Below are positions 9,101-18,986 of a DNA stretch of 64,000 nucleotides, piece after piece. The stretch is taken from NCBI RefSeq assembly GCF_002310495.1, contig NZ_CP023344.1:4481501-4545500 (forward strand), written 5' to 3'. The translations under genes and the position numbers were made by a program. The notes beneath the pieces are model-generated. The model was not told where the DNA came from. It did no database searches and worked only from the letters and a program-made list of their open reading frames with translations. Source of the DNA: Nibricoccus aquaticus. Lineage in GTDB: Bacteria; Verrucomicrobiota; Verrucomicrobiia; Opitutales; Opitutaceae. Positions within the stretch are counted from its first letter, which is position 1, and each line of letters starts with the position of its first letter.

Positions 9101-9753
9101 CCGCGCAGCATCGGCTTGTCCGGCGTCAGCCGTCGCGAGCGAAACGCCGCCAGGCAATCGTCATCCAGCATCGCCTTGATCGTCTCGTCCGGGAGCGGCG
9201 TGATCGTCGCAATCTCGTGCGAGGTGCGAAACCCGTCGAAGAAATGCATGAACGGAATCCGCGCCCTCAACGTCGCAATGTGCGAAACCAGCGCCAGATC
9301 CTGCGCTTCCTGCGGCGAACCCGATGCCAGCATCGCCCACCCCGTTTGCCGGCACGCCATCACGTCCGAGTGATCGCCGAAAATCGATAGCGCATGAGTC
9401 GCCAGCGTGCGCGCCGTCACGTGCATGCAGCACGGCGTCAGCTCGCCCGCGATTTTGTACATGTTCGGGATCATCAACAGCAGTCCTTGCGACGCCGTGA
9501 ACGTGCTCGCCACCGTCCCGCCTTGCAGCGCGCCGTGCATCGCACCGGCCACGCCCGCTTCCGACTGCATCTCGACCATCTGAGGCACGCGGTCCCAGAT
9601 GTTTTTCTTGCCGACCGCCGCCCACGCATCGGCGGATTCGGCCATGGGGGATGAAGGCGTGATCGGGTAGATCGCGAAGAGATCGGTGAGGCGATAAGCA
9701 ACTGCGGCAACCGCTTCGTTGCCGTCGAGGGTAACCTGTTTGGGATTTTTCAC
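6130..9753 (-). CDS. nifJ: Pyruvate:ferredoxin (flavodoxin) oxidoreductase
   Basis: This 1207-aa single-chain PFOR decarboxylates pyruvate to acetyl-CoA and CO2 and reduces ferredoxin or flavodoxin in the cytoplasm. Visible features are YPITPSSPMAE near residue 30, two 4Fe-4S motifs (CIQCNKCVEYCP near 690 and CTGCNLCAQVCP near 746), a further GCAGCGETP cysteine pair near 819 and the thiamine-PP motif GDGWAYDIG with SNTGGQ near 970-1000. Length and order match the family. The start codon is GTG at 9753 (MKNPKQVTLDGNEA). It is oxygen-sensitive in most hosts, pointing to anaerobic growth. It diverges from nrdJ and is coupled to the gene at 5141. Confidence 0.97.
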   Translation of the reverse strand: MKNPKQVTLDGNEAVAAVAYRLTDLFAIYPITPSSPMAESADAWAAVGKKNIWDRVPQMVEMQSEAGVAGAMHGALQGGTVASTFTASQGLLLMIPNMYKIAGELTPCCMHVTARTLATHALSIFGDHSDVMACRQTGWAMLASGSPQEAQDLALVSHIATLRARIPFMHFFDGFRTSHEIATITPLPDETIKAMLDDDCLAAFRSRRLTPDKPMLRGTAQNPDVFFQAREAANGFYDRTPGIVEETMNRFAQLTGRAYKLFDYEGHPEADRVVIVMGSGGETVAETAKWLNARGEKTGVLKVRLYRPFSASAFIGMLPKTTRSIAVLDRTKEPGALGEPLYLDVVAALRHPDAGPVTMARVVGGRYGLASKEFTPAMAAAVFAELKKDRPLHSFTVGIEDDVTHLSLAYDRALDLEPVETKRAVFFGLGSDGTVGANKNTIKILASAGGFQAQGYFVYDSKKAGAVTVSHLRFSEKPIRAPYLVSQASFVACHQFNLLQTQPVLSLAAPGATLLINVPGGASALWAKLSAETRGQIRAKKLRVYAIDAATVARSAGLGGRINTVMQVCFFALAKLLPVDDAIAKIKQAIEKSYGRQGPEVVKKNIAGVDASLANLAEVEIPAADDAEAEAKALPAEASDFYKRVTSVMLAGLGDELPVSAFPVDGTFETGTARFEKRNLAVEIPVWDATLCIQCNKCVEYCPHAAIRAKFYPAEALDGCPASFLSTDFRSKDYPNQKYTIQVAPEDCTGCNLCAQVCPAKDKTNPKKKALMMEPQVALVEKEKANYDFFLKLPNPDRATLKTDPKHTQFLEPLFEYSGACAGCGETPYVKLLTQLFGDRLVVANATGCSSIYGGNLPTTPYTKNGQGRGPAWSNSLFEDNAEYGLGLRLALDGYAERAREALTKVSEIVGPERVNAIVAADQTTESGIYDQRVRVSQLREKLTGINTPLAKELDELADHLVNKSLWILGGDGWAYDIGFGGLDHVLASGHPVKILVLDTEVYSNTGGQCSKSTPLGATAKFAASGKTVGKKDLGLMAMSYGSVYVAGIALGARDGQAVTALREAEAYPGPALVIAYSHCVAHGYDLRLGVDQQKLAVDTGYWPLYRYDPRRAERGENPMQLDSATPRAELTSFTKNELRYRLLAQSDAARAQQAEVDAQAHVRRRFALYQQLAAANKAPAPAVAAAAAPATVANGATAKTSTEATS

Positions 9754-9883
9754 GGTCTCCCATGCTAACCGCTAATGCCCCGGCCCGCTGCGCATGGTTT
9801 GCCCACCGCTGTGCAGTTCTTGAGACACGCAACCTCGCCGCTTCTCTCGCGCGCGAAAAAATTCAGCCCGCGCGCAATTTTGC

Positions 9884-9925
9884 CAACCCATGCGCAGCCG
9901 TTACGCGCGCGTTCCGCTACACTGT
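9884..9925 (+). promoter_or_regulatory. Promoter-like element, site 2 of 4 (upstream of nrdJ)
   Basis: CAACCC at 9884, GCGCAG at 9892-9897 and TACACT at 9918-9923. It shares 18 consecutive bases with site 1 at 3299, plus the TACACTGT end, with the same 34-nt phase. A start near 9930 would give nrdJ a leader of about 43 nt and excludes the upstream ATG at 9775. Confidence 0.6.
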
Positions 9926-9972
9926 TTTTTCGTCACCCCAACGACGCATCACCCACCCTCTCGAACCCTTCA

Positions 9973-12348
9973 ATGACCACCGCTCTCACCTCCCATCGCA
10001 ACGTCGTCAAACGCGACGGCAAAACCACTCTCTTCGACATCGAACGCATCGTCCGCTCCATCGCCCTCGCCCTCTTCGCCTCGCGTCAGGGCGACATCGA
10101 AAACCCTCTCCGCCACGACGCCACTCGTCGCTACGGCCTCGGCGAGGACGACTTCGCCCGCGCCCGCGCCATCGCCCGTTCCGTCGAATGGGCCAGCGAA
10201 CTTTTCTACCAGAAAAACACCACACCCACCTCCGACGAGCTCCAGGATCTCACCGAGAAAATGCTCGCCGCCGAGGGCGAGTTCGCCGCCGCCAAAGCCT
10301 ACATCCTCTATCGCTCGCGCAAGAACGACGCCCGCCTCAACCGCTACCCGAGCAACGGCCTCCAGGAGTACATCTTCATCTCCCGCTACGCGCGCCACGA
10401 CGCCTCCCTCCAGCGCCGCGAAACTTGGGACGAAGCCGTCAACCGCGTCGCCGCCATGCACCATCAGCGCTACGCCGCGCTCGGCGACTCCGATCTCTAC
10501 GCCGCCATCGACGACGCCTTCGAAGCCGTCCGCCGCAAAGAGGTTCTCCCCTCGATGCGCTCGCTCCAGTTCGGCGGCCCCGCCGTCTTCGCCCACGAGG
10601 CCCGCCTCTTCAACTGCTCCTTCACGCACATCAACCGCCTCCGCGCTTTCCAGGAGTCGTTCTACCTTCTCCTCGTCGGCTGCGGCGTCGGTTTCTCCGT
10701 GCAAAAATGCCACGTCTCCCAACTCCCGCCGCTCGCCCCGCGCGGTCACGACGACGACCTTGCCGTCCGCCATCACCACATCATCGATACGATCGAGGGT
10801 TGGTGCGACGCTCTCGGCGCGCTCCTCGACGCCTACGTCCACGGCCACGTCATCGAGTTCAACTACTCCGCCATCCGCCCGCGCGGCACCGCCCTCCGCA
10901 CCTCGGGCGGCAAAGCCCCCGGCCACCTCCCGCTCAAGCGCGCCCTCCAGTCCGCCGAGGAGATTCTCCGCACCGCCGCCGGGCGACGCCTCGAACCCAT
11001 CGAGGCCTACGACATCCTCATGCACATCGCCGGTGCCGTCCTCGCCGGCGGCGTCCGCCGCTCCGCGACCATCGCGCTCTTCTCGGCCGACGACGACAAG
11101 ATGATGCAGGCCAAAACCGGCGATTGGTTCAAAACTCACCCGCACCGCTCCGCCTCCAACAACTCCGCAGTGCTTATCCGTTCGCGCGTCACGCAGCAGG
11201 AATTTCTGCGTCTCTTCGAGTGCCAGAAACAATTCGGCGAGCCCGGCTTCTTTTTCGCAGACCACGAAGACTATGGCGCCAACCCCTGCGTCGAGATCGG
11301 CCTGCATCCGGTTTTCCAAGTCATCAGCCGCGACGACATCGCGAGGCTCAACGCCCGCGGCATCCACGCCGACGACTCCGGCCGCCCGCTCCGCATCGGT
11401 TCCCGTCTCCACGGTTTCCAGATGTGCAATCTCACCACGATCAACGGCGCCCTCGTCCGCACCGAGGAGGATTTTTCCCGCGCCGCCCGCGCCGCCGCGA
11501 TCATCGGCACGCTCCAGGCCGGTTACACCAACATCCCCTACCTCGGCGCCGTCACCCAGCTCATCAACGAGCGCGAAGCCCTCCTCGGCGTCTCCATCTG
11601 CGGCATCATGGACAGCCCGAAAATCCTCCTCGATCCCCAGATCCTCCAGCGCGCCGCCGGCCTCGTCACCGAAACCAACGCCGGTTTCGCCGCCCGCCTC
11701 GGCATCCGCGCCGCCGCCCGCACCACCTGCGTGAAACCCGAAGGCACCACGTCGCTCCTCCTCGGCACCGGCTCCGGCATCCACCCGCGCCACTCCCGCC
11801 GCTACTTCCGCCGCGTCCAGGCCAGCCGCCTCGATCCGGTGTATCAAATCTTCAAGCACTACAACCCGCACCTCTGCGAGCCCTCCGCCTACGGCAAACG
11901 CACCGACGACGTCATCACCTTCCCCGTAGAGTCGCCCGCCGATGCCATCCTCCGCGATCAGCTCGACGCCGTCCGCTTCCTCGAAATGGTCCGCCTCGTG
12001 CAGGAAAACTGGGTCCTCCCCGGCACCAGCCACGCCGCCTACGCCCCCGGCCTCGCCCACAACGTCTCCAACACCGTCACCGTGCAGGACGGCGAGTGGG
12101 ACGCCGTCGCCGCCTTCATCTGGGAAAACCGCGCCCGCTTCACCGGCGTCGCGCTGCTCCAGTCCTTCGGCGACAAAGCCTACGTTCAGGCCCCGCTCGA
12201 GTCCGTCCAAACCGCCGCCGACGCCCAGCGCTGGAACCTCCTCGCCTGCAATCCCGTCCCCTACACCGAGCTCGAGGAGCAACACGACGAAACCAAACTC
12301 GCCCAAGTCGTCGCCTGCGCCGGCGGCCAATGCGAACTCAGCGTCTGA
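9973..12348 (+). CDS. nrdJ: Adenosylcobalamin-dependent (class II) ribonucleotide reductase
   Basis: NrdJ reduces ribonucleotides to deoxyribonucleotides with a radical formed from coenzyme B12 and needs no oxygen. The 791-aa protein has an N-terminal ATP-cone-like segment (VVKRDGKTTLFDIERIV), NCSF with Cys215, the loop NPCVEI with the probable radical Cys439 and Glu441, MCNLTTING with Cys485, and a C-terminal CAGGQC pair (Cys782, Cys787) for re-reduction. This pattern is closest to the single-chain triphosphate-reductase type. The start at ATG 9973 (MTTALTSHRN) is preferred to 9775 because the longer form has a low-complexity Arg/Pro/Ala prefix and would begin before the predicted promoter. 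Confidence 0.93.
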   Translation: MTTALTSHRNVVKRDGKTTLFDIERIVRSIALALFASRQGDIENPLRHDATRRYGLGEDDFARARAIARSVEWASELFYQKNTTPTSDELQDLTEKMLAAEGEFAAAKAYILYRSRKNDARLNRYPSNGLQEYIFISRYARHDASLQRRETWDEAVNRVAAMHHQRYAALGDSDLYAAIDDAFEAVRRKEVLPSMRSLQFGGPAVFAHEARLFNCSFTHINRLRAFQESFYLLLVGCGVGFSVQKCHVSQLPPLAPRGHDDDLAVRHHHIIDTIEGWCDALGALLDAYVHGHVIEFNYSAIRPRGTALRTSGGKAPGHLPLKRALQSAEEILRTAAGRRLEPIEAYDILMHIAGAVLAGGVRRSATIALFSADDDKMMQAKTGDWFKTHPHRSASNNSAVLIRSRVTQQEFLRLFECQKQFGEPGFFFADHEDYGANPCVEIGLHPVFQVISRDDIARLNARGIHADDSGRPLRIGSRLHGFQMCNLTTINGALVRTEEDFSRAARAAAIIGTLQAGYTNIPYLGAVTQLINEREALLGVSICGIMDSPKILLDPQILQRAAGLVTETNAGFAARLGIRAAARTTCVKPEGTTSLLLGTGSGIHPRHSRRYFRRVQASRLDPVYQIFKHYNPHLCEPSAYGKRTDDVITFPVESPADAILRDQLDAVRFLEMVRLVQENWVLPGTSHAAYAPGLAHNVSNTVTVQDGEWDAVAAFIWENRARFTGVALLQSFGDKAYVQAPLESVQTAADAQRWNLLACNPVPYTELEEQHDETKLAQVVACAGGQCELSV

Positions 12349-12400
12349 CCCACTGCACGAATCTCCCTGTTGGGCTCGCGCTACGCTTCGCAACTCACAC

Positions 12401-12427
12401 GTAGCCGCGAGCGCCAGCGAGCGGTCC
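12401..12427 (+). repeat. REP-like hairpin, copy 2
   Basis: A 27-nt copy with the GTAG head, CCGC/GCGG outer arms, GAGC/GCGAG inner arms, loop GCCA and TCC tail. It lies in the nrdJ-to-AraC gap. Just upstream (about 12370-12395) a GTTG...CAAC-bounded GC-rich stretch may be a second repeat type, but I see only one copy. Confidence 0.8.
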
Positions 12428-12556
12428 TTCGCATCCCTCTTCCGTTCTCTCGCGGCCTATAAGCGCCACTGCGCCACGGGAAAACCGCTCCCCATAAATT
12501 GCCCGCATCCGGTTTCTCACATTGAGCTCCGCGAAATCTGCGTCGATACTTCACGC

Positions 12557-13468
12557 ATGTCCACGGATGACCCCGTCAAACGCAGCCGCCAGCTCGTCGA
12601 GCAGTTGAAACGTTCACAGATCTATCAGGACTACGAGCAGGCATTTCGCGACACCACCGGACTCCCCATCAATCTCCGCGCCATCGAGTCGTTCAATCTT
12701 CCCCATGCCGGTGACCCGAACGAAAACCCGTTCTGCGCTCTCATGGCGAAGACCAACCACTCCTGCGCCGCCTGTCTCCAGCTCCAGCGCAAGGTCGAGG
12801 AACAGGCCCGCCTCGAACCCAAAACGCTCAAGTGCTTCGCCGGCCTCTGCGACTCTGCCGTTCCTATACGCGTCGGCGCCAACCTGATCGCCTTCCTCCA
12901 GACCGGCCAGATCCTCCTCCATAAACCCAAGGTGCATGAGTTCACCAAGGCCACCAAGGAGATCGTCGGCTGGGGCACCGAGGTGGACCTGAAAAAGCTC
13001 GAAGAAGCCTACTTCCAGACCCGCGTCGTTTCCAAAAAACAGTACGAGGCCGTCCTCCGCCTCCTCACGATCTTCGCGCAGCACCTCGCCTCGATGAGCA
13101 ACCAGCTCACCGTCCAGGAGGCCAACGCCGAAAACCCTGCCATCGCCCGCGCCCGCATGTTCATCGCCGACCAGTACACCGAGGAACTCTCCCTCGAACA
13201 GGTCGCGAAGCAGGTCAACATGAGCGCCTTCTACTTCTGCAAAATGTTCAAGAAGGCCACCAGCCTCACCTTCACCGACTACCTCGCCCGCATCCGCATC
13301 GAGAAGGTGAAAAACCTCCTGCTCAACCCCAACAAACGCATCAGCGAGGCCGCCTACGAAGTGGGCTTCCAGTCGCTCTCCCAGTTCAACCGCGTCTTCC
13401 GCCGCATCGCCGGCGAATCGCCTACCGTGTTCCGCGACCGCCTGCATCAGCAGGCTCCGGTCGCCTGA
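12557..13468 (+). CDS. AraC-family regulator with PocR-type sensory domain
   Basis: The 303-aa protein has an N-terminal PocR-like region (about residues 15-170) with a cysteine set (NPFCAL, CAACLQLQ, KCFAGLCDSAVPI). A C-terminal pair of helix-turn-helices follows (about 195-298: LSLEQVAKQVNMSAFYFCK and ISEAAYEVGFQSLSQFNRVF). PocR domains bind small hydrophobic or diol ligands in known examples, and the cysteines may also bind metal. The start is ATG 12557. Targets are unknown; the neighbours nrdJ and the cbb3 locus make a redox or low-oxygen role attractive, but this is inference. Its 3' end overlaps the convergent gene at 13422 by 47 bp. Confidence 0.88.
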   Translation: MSTDDPVKRSRQLVEQLKRSQIYQDYEQAFRDTTGLPINLRAIESFNLPHAGDPNENPFCALMAKTNHSCAACLQLQRKVEEQARLEPKTLKCFAGLCDSAVPIRVGANLIAFLQTGQILLHKPKVHEFTKATKEIVGWGTEVDLKKLEEAYFQTRVVSKKQYEAVLRLLTIFAQHLASMSNQLTVQEANAENPAIARARMFIADQYTEELSLEQVAKQVNMSAFYFCKMFKKATSLTFTDYLARIRIEKVKNLLLNPNKRISEAAYEVGFQSLSQFNRVFRRIAGESPTVFRDRLHQQAPVA

Positions 13469-13892
13469 GCGCCGCCGGGATTTTCGGATACGGCGCGTGG
13501 CACGTGCGCACGCATAGTCCGCAGACCGCGTCTATCTCTCCTTGCGCGAGCACACGCCACCAGCCGCTCACCAGCGCGCGCACCGGCTCGTCCATCATCT
13601 CCGCTTCTTCCAGCAGCATAAGCAGCGACGCTTCTCCGGTGGAGAAATAGGCCAGCAACGGATTTAACCGGCACCCGCACCGGCTCTCGAAATCACCCGG
13701 TGCCGCTCTGCGCGCCGCGTGCTGCCGGGCGATCAGGCCGCTCAACTGCCGCAGCGTTTCGTCCATCATATAAACGAGCACTGCCGGCTCTCCCAATGCG
13801 CTGCGCACCGGCTCCAGCCGCAGACGCCGCGCCCACTCGCGCTTCAAGTGAGCCCGCCGTTCGTCGAGGATGCAAAGAATGCGCTGTCGCAT
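13422..13892 (-). CDS. Uncharacterised CxxC protein, paralogue of the gene at 2647
   Basis: The start is placed at ATG 13892 (MRQRILCILDERR), giving 156 aa. It aligns by eye with the 2647-3186 protein: a tryptophan-containing helix, PVRSALGEP, TL-QL, CGCRLNPLLAYFSTGEASL and CGLC (CEIC in the paralogue). A further cysteine (RTC) follows. The conserved Cys-x-LNP and CxxC suggest metal or disulfide chemistry. The gene is divergent from the promoter-like element at 13997, just as its paralogue is divergent from the one at 3299. It converges on and overlaps the AraC gene. Function unknown. Confidence 0.75.
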   Translation of the reverse strand: MRQRILCILDERRAHLKREWARRLRLEPVRSALGEPAVLVYMMDETLRQLSGLIARQHAARRAAPGDFESRCGCRLNPLLAYFSTGEASLLMLLEEAEMMDEPVRALVSGWWRVLAQGEIDAVCGLCVRTCHAPYPKIPAALRRPEPADAGGRGTR

Positions 13893-13996
13893 GACCCCAT
13901 CATGCCGCAACTCATGCAAACCCGCTCCGCGCACCTTGCCTAACGCTGCGCATCACTTGCCCGGATAACCCCGAGCAAGAAATGCACAGCCCCTGC

Positions 13997-14036
13997 CAAC
14001 CCCCGCGCAGAGCGTTCGCCCCGCTTCGTCTAAGGT
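13997..14036 (+). promoter_or_regulatory. Promoter-like element, site 3 of 4 (upstream of the cbb3 locus)
   Basis: CAACCC at 13997, GCGCAG at 14005-14010 and TAAGGT at 14031-14036, with the same 34-nt phase. A start near 14043 would exclude the ATG at 14038 and favour ATG 14056 for the next gene. Confidence 0.55.
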
Positions 14037-14055
14037 CATGCCACCACAAAGACCT

Positions 14056-14352
14056 ATGGACATCGTACCGCTCACTCTGGTGATCAGCCTCTGCCTCACC
14101 TTCACGTTTATCGTATTTTTCGCCCGCGAACAGGCCCGCCGCCGCTTCGGCAGCGCCGAATCCGAATCCTTACTTCCACTCCTCGACGAAAACCGCGTCA
14201 CGCCTGCGGCGGTCCCCGCCGCCGCTCCCGCCATCGTCATCGACATGTCCAAGGCCCGCCCCCGCTGCCGCGACCACCATAACTGCACCAAGGGCGGCCA
14301 CTGCGAACACCGCGAGGTTCGCGGCCACTCCTACCCCGAAGCCCACGCCTGA
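14056..14352 (+). CDS. Small membrane protein with His/Cys-rich tail, first gene of the cbb3 locus
   Basis: The 98-aa protein has one N-terminal membrane helix (IVPLTLVISLCLTFTFIVFF) and a hydrophilic, Ala/Pro-rich middle. The tail (CRDHHNCTKGGHCEHREVRGH in parts) has three Cys and five His within about 20 residues and could bind copper or zinc. Size and position recall CcoS/FixS-type maturation proteins, but the sequence does not clearly match them. It lies 26 bp before ccoNO on the same strand, so a role in cbb3 oxidase metal supply or assembly is a reasonable inference. The ATG at 14056 is chosen over 14038 because of the predicted promoter. Confidence 0.75.
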   Translation: MDIVPLTLVISLCLTFTFIVFFAREQARRRFGSAESESLLPLLDENRVTPAAVPAAAPAIVIDMSKARPRCRDHHNCTKGGHCEHREVRGHSYPEAHA

Positions 14353-14378
14353 GCCTCTCGATTTCTCCGCCGCTACCC

Positions 14379-16685
<2,307 letters not shown>

Positions 16686-16737
16686 CCCGCCGCGCTCCGT
16701 TTTCACCCTTCACTCTTCACCCGTCTCCCTTCTTCCG

Positions 16738-16923
16738 ATGTTCCGCCGCCTCCTCTTCGAAAACTGGGCCAGCATCTTCACGCTGATCGCCTTCATCACC
16801 TCCGCCTCGATCTACGTGAGCTTCGCTCTCCGCGCCCTCCGCATGCGCCGCGTCCAGATCAAGCAGCTCGCCTTCCTCCCGCTCGCCAACGACTCCCACG
16901 ATCTCCGCCGCCATGACGCCTGA
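16738..16923 (+). CDS. CcoQ-like small membrane protein
   Basis: The 61-aa protein has one membrane helix (FTLIAFITSASIYVSFALRA) followed by a basic segment (RMRRVQIKQ). It sits between ccoNO and ccoP, the usual place of CcoQ/FixQ, which stabilises the cbb3 complex. The sequence is too short for a firm family match. It overlaps the ccoP start by 11 nt, so the two are probably translationally coupled. Confidence 0.75.
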   Translation: MFRRLLFENWASIFTLIAFITSASIYVSFALRALRMRRVQIKQLAFLPLANDSHDLRRHDA

Positions 16924-17455
16924 TCCCAAACACGACCCGAAGGAAGATCCCGTCCGCCACCACGTCTTCGACGGCATCGCCGAATACGACCGCCGCCTCC
17001 CCAACTGGTGGCTCCTCACCTTCTACGGCGCCATCATCTTCGCCATCGCCTACTGGTTCGACCGCCAGATCTTCGCCCGCACCGACGACGCCAAAGACAT
17101 CCAGGCCGAGATCGCCCGCATCGACGCCGTCAAACTCGCCGCCGCCGGCACCCGCGACGATCCCACCCTCTGGAAAATGAGCCGTAACCCCGCGTTCGTC
17201 ACCGCCGGTGCCGACACCTACAAAAACACCTGCGCCAGCTGCCACGGCAACGAACTCAAAGGTGGCGTCGGCCCCAGCCTCGTCGATGCCGTCTGGATAC
17301 ACGGCAGCAAGCCGCTCGACCTGATCGCCACCGTCGAAAACGGCGTCCCCGCCAAGGGCATGCCCACCTGGGGCCCGCTCCTCGGCTCCAAAAAAATCAA
17401 CGAAGTCACCGCCTTCATCCTCAGCCACCACCCCGCGCCCTCGGGCACAGAATAG
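16913..17455 (+). CDS. ccoP: cbb3 oxidase subunit III (CcoP), monoheme form
   Basis: The 180-aa protein has an N-terminal HHVFDGIAEYDRRLPNWW motif typical of CcoP, one membrane helix (TFYGAIIFAIAYWF) and a single c-heme site, CASCH, in NTCASCHGNELKGGVGPSL, with MPTWGPLL supplying the likely axial methionine. Canonical CcoP is about 290-310 aa and carries two c-hemes. This one lacks a second CxxCH and is correspondingly short. It passes electrons from soluble cytochrome c toward CcoO/CcoN. It lies in the ccoNO-Q-P-G operon, 10 bp before ccoG. Confidence 0.92.
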   Translation: MTPDPKHDPKEDPVRHHVFDGIAEYDRRLPNWWLLTFYGAIIFAIAYWFDRQIFARTDDAKDIQAEIARIDAVKLAAAGTRDDPTLWKMSRNPAFVTAGADTYKNTCASCHGNELKGGVGPSLVDAVWIHGSKPLDLIATVENGVPAKGMPTWGPLLGSKKINEVTAFILSHHPAPSGTE

Positions 17456-17465
17456 TTAAACACGG

Positions 17466-18986
17466 ATGCCGCCGACTCCACACGACCATGGCGAAAAGAA
17501 CCCTGCGCCCGCTTCGTCTCCTGCACGCGCCAAGGTCGGCTTCGCCCGGCCCACGCGCGACGCGGTCACGACGATCCGCGAAGACGGTTCTCACCGCTAC
17601 TTGCACCCCGCCGACGCGCCCGGTCGTTTCTTCAAAGCGCGCACGCTCTCCGGTTGGCTGCTCATCGTCGTCTATCTCTCGCTCCCCTGGATAAAAATCG
17701 GCGCCCACCCCGCCGTCTTCCTCGATGTCGCCGCCCGCCGCTTCCACCTCTTCGGCCTCACCTTCGCCTTTCAAGACATCTGGATGCTCTTCTTCGGCAT
17801 CACCGGCCTCGGCTTCGGACTCTTCTTCATAACATCCCTCCTCGGCCGCGTCTGGTGCGGCTGGGCCTGCCCGCAAACCGTCTTCCTCGACCACATCTAC
17901 CGCCGCATCGAGCGCCTCCTCGAAGGCGACGCCCCCAAACGTCGCGCCCTCGACGCCGCGCCGTGGACCACCGCCAAAATCCTCCGCCGCTCCGCCAAGC
18001 ACATCCTCTACGTCGCCGTATCCGCGATCATCGCACACCTCTTCCTCGCCTACTTCATTTCCATCCCCGCGCTCTGGTCCATGATGAGCGCCGCCCCCGC
18101 CGAACACTGGGGAGCCTTCGTCTTCGTCGCTCTCTTCACCGGCGCCCTCTACGGCAACTTCGCCTGGTTCCGCGAACAGCTTTGCCTCATCATCTGCCCC
18201 TACGGCCGCCTCCAATCTGTTCTCATCGACGACCACTCCCTCGTGATCGGCTACGACGAAAAACGCGGCGAACCTCGCGGCAAGCTCTCCATCCCCAACG
18301 CCGGCGCCTGCATCGATTGCAACCGCTGCGTCCGCGTCTGCCCCACTGGCATCGATATCCGCCAGGGCCTCCAGATGGAGTGCATCGGCTGCGCCGCCTG
18401 CGTCGATGCGTGCGACGAGGTCATGACCAAAATCAACCGCCCCACCGGCCTCATCCGCTACGATTCCCTCTCAGGGCTGCGCGGCGAAAAAACCAAATGG
18501 CTCCGCCCGCGCGTCTTCATCTACGGCGCGCTCCTCCTCGTCGGCGCCATCGTTGCCACCCTCGCGCTTTCCACCGTCCGCCCCGCCAACCTCCAGATCA
18601 CCCGCCTCGGCGGTACGCCCTACTTCGTCGACGCCACCTCCGTCCGAAATCAATTCTTGGTCCGCATCGTCAACAAACGCGACCACGCCCAGCGCTTCGC
18701 TCTCACGATCTCCGACCCATCTGTCGAAATCTCCGGCTGGAGCGACGCCGTCGAACTCGCACCCGGCGTCGAGGAAGTCCGCCCGCTTATTCTCCAAATC
18801 CCGCTCGGCCGCTACACCGGCCCCGCCCACCTCCAAGTGCAGGTCACCTCGCTCGACGAATCCTTCTCGCTCAAACGCACCATCGACTTCGTCGGCCCCA
18901 ACCCCGCCTACATGAAAAAATCATCCGCCCCGGATGGGAGCGCCGGCGTCCCGCCAGCTCCGTCCTCCTCCACCGCAACACCATGA
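17466..18986 (+). CDS. ccoG: Cytochrome oxidase accessory protein CcoG (FixG/RdxA type)
   Basis: The 506-aa polyferredoxin-like membrane protein has several membrane helices (SGWLLIVVYLSLPW, IWMLFFGITGLGFGLFF, and others), the WCGWACPQTVFLDHIYR motif, ICPYGRLQSV, and two 4Fe-4S motifs (CIDCNRCVRVCPTG and CIGCAACVDACDE). A C-terminal Ig-like periplasmic domain follows. CcoG is known to reduce copper for delivery to the cbb3 oxidase. The last 20 or so residues contain GSAGVPPA, a stretch that looks like an inserted repeat. The stop overlaps the next ATG by 4 nt. Confidence 0.95.
   Translation: MPPTPHDHGEKNPAPASSPARAKVGFARPTRDAVTTIREDGSHRYLHPADAPGRFFKARTLSGWLLIVVYLSLPWIKIGAHPAVFLDVAARRFHLFGLTFAFQDIWMLFFGITGLGFGLFFITSLLGRVWCGWACPQTVFLDHIYRRIERLLEGDAPKRRALDAAPWTTAKILRRSAKHILYVAVSAIIAHLFLAYFISIPALWSMMSAAPAEHWGAFVFVALFTGALYGNFAWFREQLCLIICPYGRLQSVLIDDHSLVIGYDEKRGEPRGKLSIPNAGACIDCNRCVRVCPTGIDIRQGLQMECIGCAACVDACDEVMTKINRPTGLIRYDSLSGLRGEKTKWLRPRVFIYGALLLVGAIVATLALSTVRPANLQITRLGGTPYFVDATSVRNQFLVRIVNKRDHAQRFALTISDPSVEISGWSDAVELAPGVEEVRPLILQIPLGRYTGPAHLQVQVTSLDESFSLKRTIDFVGPNPAYMKKSSAPDGSAGVPPAPSSSTATP

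Noticed and set aside
9775-9972. N-terminal extension of nrdJ to the ATG at 9775
   Set aside because: The added 66 residues are low-complexity and begin upstream of the predicted promoter; 9973 begins the ATP-cone-like sequence.
9970-12393. Long antisense ORF (807 codons) opposite nrdJ, and a similar Arg/Pro-rich forward-frame ORF from 9762
   Set aside because: Composition is Gly/Ala/Glu/Asp- or Arg/Pro-biased, as produced by the GC-rich third positions of the real gene. nrdJ has complete motifs in its own frame.
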